A stretch of 64,000 bases of DNA, from the NCBI GenBank assembly GCA_963925805.1, contig CAWUSE010000012.1, forward strand, positions 1-64,000. The letters are read 5' to 3'. Origin of the DNA: UBA10347 sp905182135 (GTDB lineage: Bacteria; Actinomycetota; Acidimicrobiia; Acidimicrobiales; UBA10347). Made by a program: the position numbers and the translations under genes. This document shows, piece by piece, positions 25,344 through 33,975 of this stretch. The first letter of the stretch is position 1. Every line of letters begins with the position of its first letter. The notes under the pieces were generated by a model. The model made no database searches. It had not been told where the DNA came from and worked only from the letters and a program-made list of their open reading frames with translations.

Positions 25344-27881
25344 ATGAGTGACTTCCCCGCCTCAGCAAAAGTCGTCATCATCGGCGCTGGCATCGTCGGC
25401 AACTGCCTGGTCGGCCATCTGGCTCGCCTGGGCTGGACCGACATGGTCTTGCTCGAAAAGGGCCCGCTTCCGAACCCTGGAGGTTCGACCGGTCACGCGT
25501 CGAACTTCATCTTCCCGGTTGATCACAACAAGGAAATGGCGCTGCTTGGCGTGCAAAGTGCAAACCAGTACCGCGATATGAACCTGAGTGTCGACTCCGG
25601 AGGTATCGAGGTTGCTCGCACCCAAGAGCGAATGAACGAACTCGACCGCCGCATGACCTCGGCCAAAGCATGGGGGGTCGAAGCCGAACTGCTAACCCCT
25701 GCCCAGGTCAAAGAACTCGTCCCATTTATCAACGACGATGTCATCCTGGGCGGCTTCCATTGTCCCACCGTGTCGGTGGTCGACTCGCTCGAGACCGGCA
25801 CTGTCATGCGAAAAGAGGCCATCGAAACGGCCGGCCTTCAGGTATTCGCTAATACCGAGGTGGTCGAGATGCTGACCGAAGACGATCCGGTTCCAGGCAT
25901 GAAGCGCATCACCGGCGTCGTCACCGACAAAGGCACGATCGAAGCTGAGTATGTCGTCATCGCCTGCGGTGTTTGGTCGAACCGCATCGCCAACATGGCT
26001 GGCACCTACATCCCCCTAGTTCCCGCAGTGCACCAAATGGCCGATGTCGGCCCCATGGACGTTCTGGTCGAAACCAACAACGAAATCGGCTACCCGATCG
26101 TTCGCGACATGGACACATTCTGTTATGAGCGCCAGTCAGCCGGTTCGATGGAAGTCGGCTCGTACGGTCATCGCCCGATCTTGCACCACCCCGACGAGAT
26201 CCCATCGAACGAAGAAGCCGCACTCTCTCCGACTGAGATGCCTTTTACCATTGACGACTTCGACCAGCAGATGGAAGAAGCCATCGAGCTCATGGACATG
26301 CTCGGTGATGCCGAGATCAAGTACGCCATCAATGGTCTGCTCTCGCTGACCCCCGACGCCATGCCATGTCTTGGCGAGCTCCCCGACGTGCGCAATCTGT
26401 GGTCAGCGGCTGCTGTGTGGGTCAAGGAAGGACCAGGCATGGCCCAGGTCGTGGCCGAGTGGATGACCTATGGCTACCCACGTGTCATCGACCCGCACGC
26501 CAGTGACATCGCCCGCTTCTACGACGACGAAAAGAACGACGAGCACATCTGGGCTCGTTCTGCCGAACACTTCAACAAGACCTATGGCATCGTGCACCCA
26601 TCCGAGCAGTGGGAATCACAACGCGGTCTCAAAGAATCAAGCCTGAAGGCCATCACCGACGCTGCTGGTGCCGAATACTTCACCGCTCGGGTATGGGAAC
26701 GCCCGCACTGGTACAGCAGCAATGCTGACTTGCTCGAGAAGTACGGCCTGAGTGAACGCGAGGTCGAATGGGACAACCGTTGGTGGTCACCACTGATCGA
26801 TGCCGAGCACATGAACCTGCGCGAGAACGCCGGGATGATCGACCTGACCGCTTTCCAAATCTTTGACCTGACCGGCCCTGGCGCAGTCGGCTTCGCCGAG
26901 TACCTGTCGGTGAATAAGGTCGACAAGCCTGTCGGCACCAGCACCTATACACCATGGCTAAATCATGACGGCGGCTTCCACAGCGACCTGACCATGTTGC
27001 GCCTTGGCGACGATCACATCCGAGTCGTGACGGGTGCCTTCGACGGTGGCCGCGACGAGGCATGGATCAAGAAGTACATGCCGACTGATGGCTCAGTCAG
27101 TGTTGCTAACCGCACCGAAGACTACGTGACGATCGGCCTTTGGGGGCCAAATGCTCCAGCCATCTTGAGCCAGATCACCGACGCCGACCTGAGTCACGAA
27201 GGCTCGCCATACGGTTCGGTTCGCTCAATTTCCCTTTCTCTAGGTGACGCGGCTGGTGTCGAGGTCGACATATTCCGCATCAGCTATGTCGGCGACACTG
27301 GCTGGGAGATCTACATCCCCTGGGTACAAGGCCCGCAGGTATGGGAAGCAATCGCCGCTGCCGGCGCAGAGCACGGACTCCGACCCACGGGTGCTGGTGT
27401 CTACGCCGTTGGTGGCCGTGTCGAAAAGGGCTACCGACTGATGGGTGCTGAGCTCGAAAGCGAATACAACCCAGTCGAAGCTGGGCTGGCTCGCCCCAAG
27501 GTAAAAGCGGCCGACTTCATCGGTAAAGAGGCCTACCTGGCCGCCCGGGAAAAGGGCCCTGACGCGATCATGTGCACCTTGGCAGTCGAGGACAACACCG
27601 ATAGCCAGGGCCGCAAGCGCTTCATCCAAGGTGGCAACGCTCCCATTCTGACCAACGATGGCGAACGCATCCTGGACAGCCACGGCCGAGTCAGCGTCGT
27701 GACCACCGCAGGTAACGGCCCGAGCTATGGCAAGTACCTATGCCTGGGTTATCTGCCGACCGAACTCGCCGAGATAGGAAACACTTTCAAGGTCATGTAC
27801 ATGAACGAACTATTCCCCGTGACCGTCGTAGCCACCACAGGCTCCGCCTTTGACCCCGACGACACTCGCCTCAAGGGCTAG
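25344..27881 (+). CDS. FAD-dependent dimethylglycine/sarcosine dehydrogenase-type oxidoreductase with GcvT domain
   Basis: An 845-residue three-part enzyme. An N-terminal DAO-type FAD domain (VVIIGAGIVGNCLVGHLARL; GGSTGHASNF with the likely covalent-flavin His) is followed by an FAO spacer. The C-terminal aminomethyltransferase-like folate domain includes YVTIGLWGPNAPAIL and GDTGWEIYIPW. The layout equals dimethylglycine and sarcosine dehydrogenases, which demethylate N-methyl amines, give methylene-THF and pass electrons to ETF. EtfB and EtfA follow directly. GGAG lies 8 bases before ATG 25344. The exact N-methyl substrate is unproven; a betaine-derived compound is attractive given the binding protein at 177. 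Confidence 0.85.
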   Translation: MSDFPASAKVVIIGAGIVGNCLVGHLARLGWTDMVLLEKGPLPNPGGSTGHASNFIFPVDHNKEMALLGVQSANQYRDMNLSVDSGGIEVARTQERMNELDRRMTSAKAWGVEAELLTPAQVKELVPFINDDVILGGFHCPTVSVVDSLETGTVMRKEAIETAGLQVFANTEVVEMLTEDDPVPGMKRITGVVTDKGTIEAEYVVIACGVWSNRIANMAGTYIPLVPAVHQMADVGPMDVLVETNNEIGYPIVRDMDTFCYERQSAGSMEVGSYGHRPILHHPDEIPSNEEAALSPTEMPFTIDDFDQQMEEAIELMDMLGDAEIKYAINGLLSLTPDAMPCLGELPDVRNLWSAAAVWVKEGPGMAQVVAEWMTYGYPRVIDPHASDIARFYDDEKNDEHIWARSAEHFNKTYGIVHPSEQWESQRGLKESSLKAITDAAGAEYFTARVWERPHWYSSNADLLEKYGLSEREVEWDNRWWSPLIDAEHMNLRENAGMIDLTAFQIFDLTGPGAVGFAEYLSVNKVDKPVGTSTYTPWLNHDGGFHSDLTMLRLGDDHIRVVTGAFDGGRDEAWIKKYMPTDGSVSVANRTEDYVTIGLWGPNAPAILSQITDADLSHEGSPYGSVRSISLSLGDAAGVEVDIFRISYVGDTGWEIYIPWVQGPQVWEAIAAAGAEHGLRPTGAGVYAVGGRVEKGYRLMGAELESEYNPVEAGLARPKVKAADFIGKEAYLAAREKGPDAIMCTLAVEDNTDSQGRKRFIQGGNAPILTNDGERILDSHGRVSVVTTAGNGPSYGKYLCLGYLPTELAEIGNTFKVMYMNELFPVTVVATTGSAFDPDDTRLKG

Positions 27882-27882
27882 T

Positions 27883-27913
27883 AATTGTTGACACCGCTGA
27901 GGAGTCAACAATT
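27883..27913 (+). promoter_or_regulatory. 10-bp stem hairpin between flavoprotein gene and etfB
   Basis: AATTGTTGAC (27883-27892) and GTCAACAATT (27904-27913) form a perfect stem with an 11-base loop. The stem begins two bases after the dehydrogenase stop and ends 18 bases before the etfB ATG. It could moderate readthrough, protect the upstream mRNA, or be an operator. There is no T-run typical of a strong terminator. Confidence 0.5.
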
Positions 27914-27931
27914 TGTAACAAAGGAACGTTT

Positions 27932-28699
27932 ATGAACATTCTTGTCTGCGTCAAACGAGTCCCGGCACCGGGCTCGAAGATCAATGTGACCAGCGATGGG
28001 ATGGCAGTTGATGCTGCGCATCTGGGTTTCACGACAAGCCCACACGAAGAGTGTGCGCTCGAAGAAGCGGTGCAGATCACCGAGCGTGACGGTGGCCAGG
28101 TCACCGTGCTGACGCTTGGCCCGGTTGAAGCCGAAGAGCAGCTTCGTTACGCCGCCAGTGTTGGTGCGCACAAAATCATCCTGGTACCAACCGATGGTTC
28201 AGCGTGGGATCCCCAACGCACTGCATCTGCGTTGACCGAAGCGATTCAAACCGCCGAAGAAGCCAACAATCAACCGTTCGAGCTGATCCTGTTCGGTAAC
28301 GAAAGCGCCGATTCCGGTGGTTTCCAAGTTGGTGTGCGTGTTGCCCACAAGCTTGGCCGTCCGATCGTAAATGCCATCAAGGGGATCGACCCTAGCGACT
28401 GCGCCGTAACTGCCCGTCGAGAGATCGATGCTGGCTTCGAGGTTTACAACGTTCCGACACCGGCTGTATTAGGCGTGAAGGAGGGCATCAACCTCCCCCG
28501 CTACCCGACCATGAAAGGCCGCCTCGCCTCAAAGAAGGCTGAGCTGACCAACGCCGAGATTACCGCCAAAGCTGGCGGCCAGACCCTAGTGAGACTTCAC
28601 CGCCCAGCTGAACAGGCCAGTAACACCGAGATCCTGGGCACAGACGAATCAGCTGCCGTAGCCATCGTCGACATTCTCGAAGAAATTGGGGTCTGCTGA
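27932..28699 (+). CDS. etfB: electron transfer flavoprotein beta subunit
   Basis: A 255-residue EtfB with the N-terminal MNILVCVKRVPAPGSKI and the AMP-binding region EAVQITERDGGQVTVLTLGP. The signature PTPAVLGVKEGINLPRYPTM (around residues 178-197) is also present. With EtfA it would accept electrons from the upstream dehydrogenase and possibly from the acyl-CoA dehydrogenases elsewhere in the window. AAGGA precedes the ATG by six bases. Its TGA overlaps the next ATG as TGATG. Confidence 0.93.
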   Translation: MNILVCVKRVPAPGSKINVTSDGMAVDAAHLGFTTSPHEECALEEAVQITERDGGQVTVLTLGPVEAEEQLRYAASVGAHKIILVPTDGSAWDPQRTASALTEAIQTAEEANNQPFELILFGNESADSGGFQVGVRVAHKLGRPIVNAIKGIDPSDCAVTARREIDAGFEVYNVPTPAVLGVKEGINLPRYPTMKGRLASKKAELTNAEITAKAGGQTLVRLHRPAEQASNTEILGTDESAAVAIVDILEEIGVC

Positions 28700-28812
28700 T
28701 GCTGCTCGTTCGAGTCCTCCGACCTCTCATGCATAAATTAATGAACCAGGCCGTCTCCACTCTCTCAGTCCAGGCTGAAACTCGTCGCCCCTCGCTGGCT
28801 GGTGGTTTCTGA
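28699..28812 (+). CDS. 37-residue ORF between etfB and etfA
   Basis: ATG 28699 overlaps the etfB stop (TGATG at 28697-28701), and the ORF's own TGA (28810-28812) overlaps the etfA ATG in the same way. The product would be basic and moderately hydrophobic: MLLVRVLRPLMHKLMNQ, then a Ser/Thr/Arg-rich tail ending SLAGGF. The double TGATG junction keeps a ribosome relay from etfB to etfA, which is the best argument for translation. It has no recognisable domain. It could simply be a coupling leader, or the relic of an insertion. Confidence 0.5.
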   Translation: MLLVRVLRPLMHKLMNQAVSTLSVQAETRRPSLAGGF

Positions 28813-29792
28813 TGTCTCTGCTAGTTGTCTTGGACCACGACCGTGGCACATGGTCAGAAGCCAACGACGAGGCAATGACTGCGGCCCACACGTTGGCCGC
28901 CGACATGGGCGTGCAGATCGATGTCGCTCTCGTCGGCGATGGAGCCCTGGACCTGTCGGGTCAGGCCAGAGCGGCCGGCGCTGCGGTGGTTCACGTCGCT
29001 AACCACCCCATGCTGACCGACTTTGGTCCCGAGGCCGTGGGCGAGACCATCGTGCAGCTCATCGGCGCTGCATCACCGGATGCCGTCATGGCCGTCGGGA
29101 CGAGTCGTGGCAACGAGATCTTGGCGCAGATAGCGGCCCGCATGGACCTTCCGTTCGTGGCGAACTGCATGAGCGTCACTCCTGGCGACGGCGCCTGGTC
29201 AATAACACGCATCCAGTGGGGCGGTTCGCTTCTCGAAGACACCACACTCGTAACAGACGGGCCGAAGCTGCTGACCTATGGCCACCATGCCGTCCTCGCA
29301 GAGGCCGCGCCCGCACCGGGTGCTGGCATCGTCGAGGAGTTCACGCCTGACCTCGACGGCTCTCTGGCTAGGACCATCGTTGTTGACCGCGATGTCCAAC
29401 AGGCTGGTGTCACGTTGTCGACTGCTTCGGTAGTGGTGTCCGGTGGCCGCGGCGTTGGTTCGGCCGAAGGTTTCGAGCAACTCGAAGAGCTAGCTGACCT
29501 ACTGGGCGGCCGAGTTGGTTGCTCACGCGCTGTGACCAACCTTGGCTGGCGCAACCACACAGACCAGGTCGGTCAGACCGGCACTCGCATCGCCCCCGAG
29601 ATCTACATTGCGACTGGCATCAGTGGCGCAATCCAGCACTGGGTCGGCGCCATGGCCAGCAAACGAATTTTGGCGATTAACATCGATGCCGAGGCCAACA
29701 TGGTCGTCAAGGCTGACTATGCCGTGATCGCAGACCTCCACAAAGTCGTTCCCGCCATCACCGCCGAGATAAAACGCCGCAAAGGCCTCTAA
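28812..29792 (+). CDS. etfA: electron transfer flavoprotein alpha subunit
   Basis: A 326-residue EtfA. The N-terminal domain contains AVGTSRGNEILAQIAARMDL. The C-terminal FAD domain has SGGRGVGSAEGFEQLEELAD, GWRNHTDQVGQTGTRIAPEI and the family signature YIATGISGAIQHWVGAM followed by INIDAEANMVVKADYAVIAD. Together with EtfB it carries electrons to ETF-quinone oxidoreductase. It ends the gntR-divergent operon, and no terminator-like hairpin is evident after it. Confidence 0.94.
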   Translation: MSLLVVLDHDRGTWSEANDEAMTAAHTLAADMGVQIDVALVGDGALDLSGQARAAGAAVVHVANHPMLTDFGPEAVGETIVQLIGAASPDAVMAVGTSRGNEILAQIAARMDLPFVANCMSVTPGDGAWSITRIQWGGSLLEDTTLVTDGPKLLTYGHHAVLAEAAPAPGAGIVEEFTPDLDGSLARTIVVDRDVQQAGVTLSTASVVVSGGRGVGSAEGFEQLEELADLLGGRVGCSRAVTNLGWRNHTDQVGQTGTRIAPEIYIATGISGAIQHWVGAMASKRILAINIDAEANMVVKADYAVIADLHKVVPAITAEIKRRKGL

Positions 29793-29807
29793 TCTGCTCG
29801 ACTCGAA

Positions 29808-30701
29808 CTACTCGGCAAGCACAGACCCAAACAAGCTGCCAGACGGCGAAACAAGCAAACAGAACGCCTCGTCCTGTCCAGTCGTAGCGCTATTGACCTG
29901 TTTGATCAGTCCGTCAGCGGGGACGACGATCGAGCCATCGCTCATATGGTCAGACCCAAGAATCTTGGCAAGTTCAAGGTCGCAATTAGCTAGCGCGGAA
30001 CTGTCGTCCAAGCCGGCCGGCAGCTGCGCATATGCCTGGGCGTCATGCAGTCCCGCACAGTCTTGATCGGCGCCCAGATCTTCGAAGCAGTCTCCCAATT
30101 CCACCTGAGATAATGGGGTGGTCTTTGAACCGGCAACCGCACCGATGATTCCCACTAGGCCGATCACTCCTGCCAGAATCCAGCGCCATGAAAGGCCCCG
30201 CCGCTTCGCTGCTTGGGAAGCTGGTGATCCGGGCGGTTGCAGCACGCTCTGAGCCTGAGTTGGTCGAAAGACTGGCGGTAGCGGCTGCGCCGAACCTGGG
30301 GGCACAGGTGCCATCCGGTCCTGAGACCGAACAGGCCCCATCGGTGGCGCCATCGGAGGTGTCGCTGGAATTGGCGCGCCACGCAGACCAGCCGGAGTGG
30401 GCGCAACGAGCGGCTCGCTCGCGTCTCTGCTGTCTGACCGATCGTTGCTCCAGAGATCGGCAGAGCGTCTGCGAAGCAGCAATTCCGACGAGAGCAATTC
30501 TGACGAAGGCGATACTGAGGTGTATGACCATGCAGACGGGTCACTCGACGCACCGTGCTGAGTCGACGCCGATTGCGGCGCTAATCCCAACTCCTGGGCT
30601 GATGTCCCGCCCCGGCTTTTATCAAGGAAAGGCACAGCAAACACCTCGCGTGCCTGGCGGATCAGTTCGTGTGAGGTGAGTTCCGGTTTGTCCTGCGACA
30701 T
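29808..30701 (-). CDS. single-pass membrane protein with Pro-rich cytoplasmic region
   Basis: A 297-residue protein. The N-terminal half is disordered and rich in Ser, Pro and Ala (for example PAGLRGAPIPATPPMAPPM). One transmembrane helix follows (WRWILAGVIGLVGIIGAVAG, about 170-190). The extracytoplasmic domain of about 100 residues has four cysteines (GDCFEDLG, ADQDCAGLHD, LANCDLELA, EAFCLLVSP). The outer part resembles septum-formation or DUF4190-linked domains of Actinobacteria, in which paired cysteines stabilise a small fold. This assignment is tentative. AAAGG precedes the ATG. Confidence 0.65.
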   Translation of the reverse strand: MSQDKPELTSHELIRQAREVFAVPFLDKSRGGTSAQELGLAPQSASTQHGASSDPSAWSYTSVSPSSELLSSELLLRRRSADLWSNDRSDSRDASEPLVAPTPAGLRGAPIPATPPMAPPMGPVRSQDRMAPVPPGSAQPLPPVFRPTQAQSVLQPPGSPASQAAKRRGLSWRWILAGVIGLVGIIGAVAGSKTTPLSQVELGDCFEDLGADQDCAGLHDAQAYAQLPAGLDDSSALANCDLELAKILGSDHMSDGSIVVPADGLIKQVNSATTGQDEAFCLLVSPSGSLFGSVLAE

Positions 30702-30968
30702 ACGAACAGATCCTTTAGTTACGTCTTCGTAGAGGGCACGCCCGCCGCTCTCAGCTTAGGTTCACGATGCACCTGGCCAACACCACTTGTTCATCAATGC
30801 ACCATGCCAGGAGACCTAAACAGACAGTACGACCTCGCCTGGGCCATTCTTCTATGAGCAAGTTCTACGTGTCGGGGAACGGCCATCAGTTCTTAGAGCG
30901 TTCGTCGTCGAGCGTCAGCGCACGGCTACAAAATGAGCACAGTGCCCATGTATGACTAGGGTTCGGGC

Positions 30969-31334
30969 ATGAACGACGATGCGTTAGCAAGAGAAGAACA
31001 GAGATGGGCAGCGCTAATCAGCAATGACTTCGAGGCCCTTGACTCTCTAGTGCATGCATCGTTGACTTATACGCACTCGAACGCGGCCGTTGACACCAAA
31101 GAGAGCTGGATCAGGTCAGTGACCAGCGGCTTCGTTGACTACCGCTCGGTCGAACGCGAAGACGTTGCGATCATTAGCTCCGGATCGACGGCGGTGATCA
31201 CAGGCAAGGCGACCTTCATTGTTGGTGTGCAAGACAACGAGATCACTATCGTCGCCCGGTTCACTGCGGTATGGGTCAACGAAGATGACCGCTGGCAGTT
31301 CTACGCCTGGCAGAACACACCAATCCCGGGCTGA
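30969..31334 (+). CDS. DUF4440/SnoaL-like NTF2-fold protein
   Basis: A 121-residue protein of the DUF4440 type. LAREEQRWAALISNDFEALD begins the N-terminal helices and LVHASLTYTHSNAAVDTKES forms the first cone strand. The C-terminal strand FTAVWVNEDDRWQFYAWQNT is diagnostic. Such proteins are small ligand-binding folds or enzymes of diverse roles. The 267 bp before it (30702-30968) hold no supportable feature, and the gene following is decayed. Confidence 0.8.
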   Translation: MNDDALAREEQRWAALISNDFEALDSLVHASLTYTHSNAAVDTKESWIRSVTSGFVDYRSVEREDVAIISSGSTAVITGKATFIVGVQDNEITIVARFTAVWVNEDDRWQFYAWQNTPIPG

Positions 31335-31342
31335 CCTAACAG

Positions 31343-31474
31343 CTATAGGTTGAGACCCATACGGTTGAGTTCTTGCTGGAGTGTGCCTTCGATGTGGAAC
31401 CTGCTCTTGGTCAGGGCCTTGCCAACCTGGCGGGCGAGTTTGCGGTATCGGGTGAGGACAGTAGGGCCCGTTCG
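31343..31474 (-). pseudogene. C-terminal remnant of an unidentified gene
   Basis: A minus-strand frame open from 31474 to TAG 31343-31345 reads RYRKLARQVGKALTKSRFHI and ends EGTLQQELNRMGLNL. The composition is strongly coding-like, with basic helices, but no start precedes it and an in-frame TAA closes the frame at 31475-31477. It lies downstream of a P450 remnant on the same strand, so the stretch 31343-31750 is a graveyard of broken pieces. I do not recognise the family. Confidence 0.45.
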
Positions 31475-31559
31475 TTACAACGTATGGCTGTTCGTTCAAC
31501 CGTGGGTCGCCATGTAATCGGTATGAGCCTCGACGGTCTAGGCCCGACGGCTGAATCGA

Positions 31560-31750
31560 AAAAATCGAACAGTCGGTCATAACCGTGCGCTCATAGTCGT
31601 ACTTCGTCGCCTCTACCGGACATGTCTCAGCCAACCCATGCACGGACAGAATCCATGCATCTCGGTGTAGACCGCGAACGGGTCGCCCTGCAAAGCAAGG
31701 TCCATGAGGCTCGCATCAGTACTGTTCGCCGGAGCGATGTCGACCATCAT
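31560..31750 (-). pseudogene. cytochrome P450, N-terminal remnant
   Basis: From ATG 31750 the frame reads VDIAPANSTDASLMDLALQG then DPFAVYTEMHG, a typical P450 N-terminus (DPF.VY.EM). A second frame continues as LAETCPVEATKYDYERTVMT then DCSIFS, matching the TRYDDVR.VL.D..FSS region. The frame change coincides with a repeated GCATGG, where about 17 bases appear to have been inserted. Nothing of the heme domain remains. It is unlikely to be the other half of the C-terminal fragment at 11.5 kb. Confidence 0.6.
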
Positions 31751-31807
31751 CTCAATGCTGGCACTCAGCCCGACTAGCGCCGAAGCAGCGGCAGTAGCCT
31801 GACCAAG

Positions 31808-32992
31808 ATGAGTACGGACACGAGCGTCGAACCCGCTGCGTCATCGCAGCAGGTCATCCGAATTTTCTCGATCTTGTCGGCCTCCCTCGCTGCCGGCTAT
31901 GGGGTTTTGTTCACGATGGGTGGCGACTTCCGTGATGAGTACGGAATCAGTGAAACCACCTTTGGCTTTATCATTGGCATCGGCTTCTTGTTGTCATTCT
32001 TTTCACAGATATGGATCGGGCCATACGGTGACCGTGGTTATGCCCGCCAAATGGTGTTCGGCGGCGCACTGGTAAATGCAGCAGGCCTGCTCATGATGGG
32101 CTTCGGCACATCAGCAACCGTCATCATCGCCGGACGAGTCATTTCTGGATTGGCTATCGGCGCCGCAGGCCCAGCAATCAAGCGCATCGTGGTCATTGGA
32201 TCAGGCCCCAATTTGGGGCGCAACTTAGGGCGTCTGTTCTCGGCTGACGTCTTCGGGTTTGCGATAGGTCCAGTAATCTCGGCCATCCTCGTCGGGCCCT
32301 TCGGCATCGCTGCGCCGTTCATCGTTATTTCAGCGGCGACGGTCGTAGTTGTGCTCCTGTCGTTGCGACTTCCTATCGAGACCAAAAGCGATGGTGCTGT
32401 CGATCGCAAACGGTTTGCGTTCGACCTGCTGCTCTACCGCCCGTTCGCCGGGGCCGTAATGCTTGGCGTCGCCGCGTTCGTGATGATCGGCGCCTTCGAT
32501 GTGCTGTGGGATCTGGTGCACACCGATCTCGGAACCGCCGATTGGATGGCCAACCTTGGCATCGCGTTGTTCGCGATCCCGTTGGTTCTGTTGGGCCCAA
32601 CAGCGGGCAAACTCGCGCAGCGAATCGGCCCCTTCATCATCGCCGCCACAGGCATGCTGGCGGCCGTTTTCTTCTTTGGTATATACGGCCTACTCACCGT
32701 TGGAGGAGCAATCTTCGCGGTGACCATGGTCCATGCGGTGACCGACGGTCTGACATTTGCAGCGAGCGGCGTTGCGGTCGGTATGACCGCGCCCGAAGAA
32801 CGTCAGGCTGGGGCACAAGGCGTGCTTGGCGGCATGCAATCACTTGGCGCAGGAATCATGGCGCCCATCGCTGGCTGGCTCTACGAGACCCAGGGGCAAC
32901 GCACCACGTATTGGGTCGCTGGTGGGCTGATCTTGTTGCTCGTGGTTGGCGGAATCATGCTCGCACGACCCGCGCTGCGGCTGAAGGCCTGA
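31808..32992 (+). CDS. MFS transporter
   Basis: A 394-residue transporter with 12 predicted helices. The motif A region is degenerate (WIGPYGDRGYARQMVFGGAL), as in many sugar- or drug-efflux MFS proteins. GRVISGLAIGAAGPAIKRIV fits TM4, and SADVFGFAIGPVISAILVGP fits the TM5 motif C. The substrate is unknown. The endonuclease-like gene begins two bases after its stop, so the two are co-transcribed. Confidence 0.82.
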   Translation: MSTDTSVEPAASSQQVIRIFSILSASLAAGYGVLFTMGGDFRDEYGISETTFGFIIGIGFLLSFFSQIWIGPYGDRGYARQMVFGGALVNAAGLLMMGFGTSATVIIAGRVISGLAIGAAGPAIKRIVVIGSGPNLGRNLGRLFSADVFGFAIGPVISAILVGPFGIAAPFIVISAATVVVVLLSLRLPIETKSDGAVDRKRFAFDLLLYRPFAGAVMLGVAAFVMIGAFDVLWDLVHTDLGTADWMANLGIALFAIPLVLLGPTAGKLAQRIGPFIIAATGMLAAVFFFGIYGLLTVGGAIFAVTMVHAVTDGLTFAASGVAVGMTAPEERQAGAQGVLGGMQSLGAGIMAPIAGWLYETQGQRTTYWVAGGLILLLVVGGIMLARPALRLKA

Positions 32993-32994
32993 CC

Positions 32995-33774
32995 ATGGCT
33001 GTTGTAATCGCTACATGGAACGTGCAGTGGCAGTTCAACGAATGGGAAGAGCGACAACCAGCCATCGCAGCTGTACTCGGTGATCTTGATGCTGATGTCA
33101 TCATGTTGCAGGAATCTTGGCGAGGTCAGGTTGACCGATTGGCTGACGAGCTCGGCTTCCATCACATCTGGGCAGGTCATGATCCCCGCGGCGACTACGA
33201 GCGTTCGATGGGCAATGCAATTCTGAGCCGCTGGCCGATCCAGACCAACGCCCATCGGTTCCTCGCCGATGCGAAGGGCCGCGAGTACCGCACCATCGTG
33301 TTTGCCCGCATCAAGACCCCATTCGGGACCCTGCCTGCATTCACCACCCACCTCGATCATCACTTCGGCCAATCAGCCACTCGCTCATCACAGCTCGCCG
33401 CTGCCTCGGAATTCATCGAGATACATGCCAGCGGCGATCTCCCTCCGATCCTGACCGGCGACCTGAACGCCGTTCCTGAAAGTGATGAGATCCGTAAGCT
33501 CACCGGTCGCTCAACGCCCTATGTCGACGGGCGGATCTGGACCGACGCCTGGGAACAAGTTGGCGACGGCCCCGGCATCACTTGGTCCAATACCAATCCC
33601 TACATCAACAACTCGGCGTGGCCGAACCGGCGGCTGGACTACGCTCTGATCGGCTGGCCCCGAGAAAATCGGCCGGTCGGCAATCCAACTCGAGCCTGGA
33701 TGTTCGGCATTGAACCTATCGACGGCATCGTCGCCAGCGACCACTACGGCCTCGCCGTTGAGATCCACACGTAG
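32995..33774 (+). CDS. endonuclease/exonuclease/phosphatase family protein
   Basis: A 259-residue EEP-fold hydrolase. IATWNVQW (Asn), VIMLQESW (metal Glu), TTHLDHHFG, ILTGDLNAVPES (Asp/Asn) and the terminal ASDHYGLAVEI (catalytic Asp-His) appear in family order. The start is ATG 32995; the frame is open much further upstream only as a shadow of the MFS gene. It could be a phosphodiesterase on nucleic acids or a lipid/sugar phosphate. No signal peptide is seen, so it is cytoplasmic. Confidence 0.85.
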   Translation: MAVVIATWNVQWQFNEWEERQPAIAAVLGDLDADVIMLQESWRGQVDRLADELGFHHIWAGHDPRGDYERSMGNAILSRWPIQTNAHRFLADAKGREYRTIVFARIKTPFGTLPAFTTHLDHHFGQSATRSSQLAAASEFIEIHASGDLPPILTGDLNAVPESDEIRKLTGRSTPYVDGRIWTDAWEQVGDGPGITWSNTNPYINNSAWPNRRLDYALIGWPRENRPVGNPTRAWMFGIEPIDGIVASDHYGLAVEIHT

Positions 33775-33975
33775 ACAGCGTTCCGTCGCTCCGGGCGTCA
33801 TCCGAAAGGGCGACCTACTCGGTTGGGTTGCTAAGTAATCTCCAACGAGCATTGATTTGCCCCTCTGCAGCTTCGGCTCGAAGCTGACCAGCGCGTGGAA
33901 ACCAATCCACGAAATCGACCGATAGGGGAGACAGTTCGAATGCTAAATCGGCACTACTCGCACACACTGCTCGAG

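Noticed and set aside
31116..31643. 175-residue minus-strand ORF across the DUF4440 gene
   Set aside because: Only its first part resembles a P450 remnant; the rest is antisense to a well-supported gene, so it is not a single protein.
32506..32994. N-terminal extension of the endonuclease-like ORF
   Set aside because: It is a shadow of the MFS gene in another frame; the EEP fold begins directly after ATG 32995.
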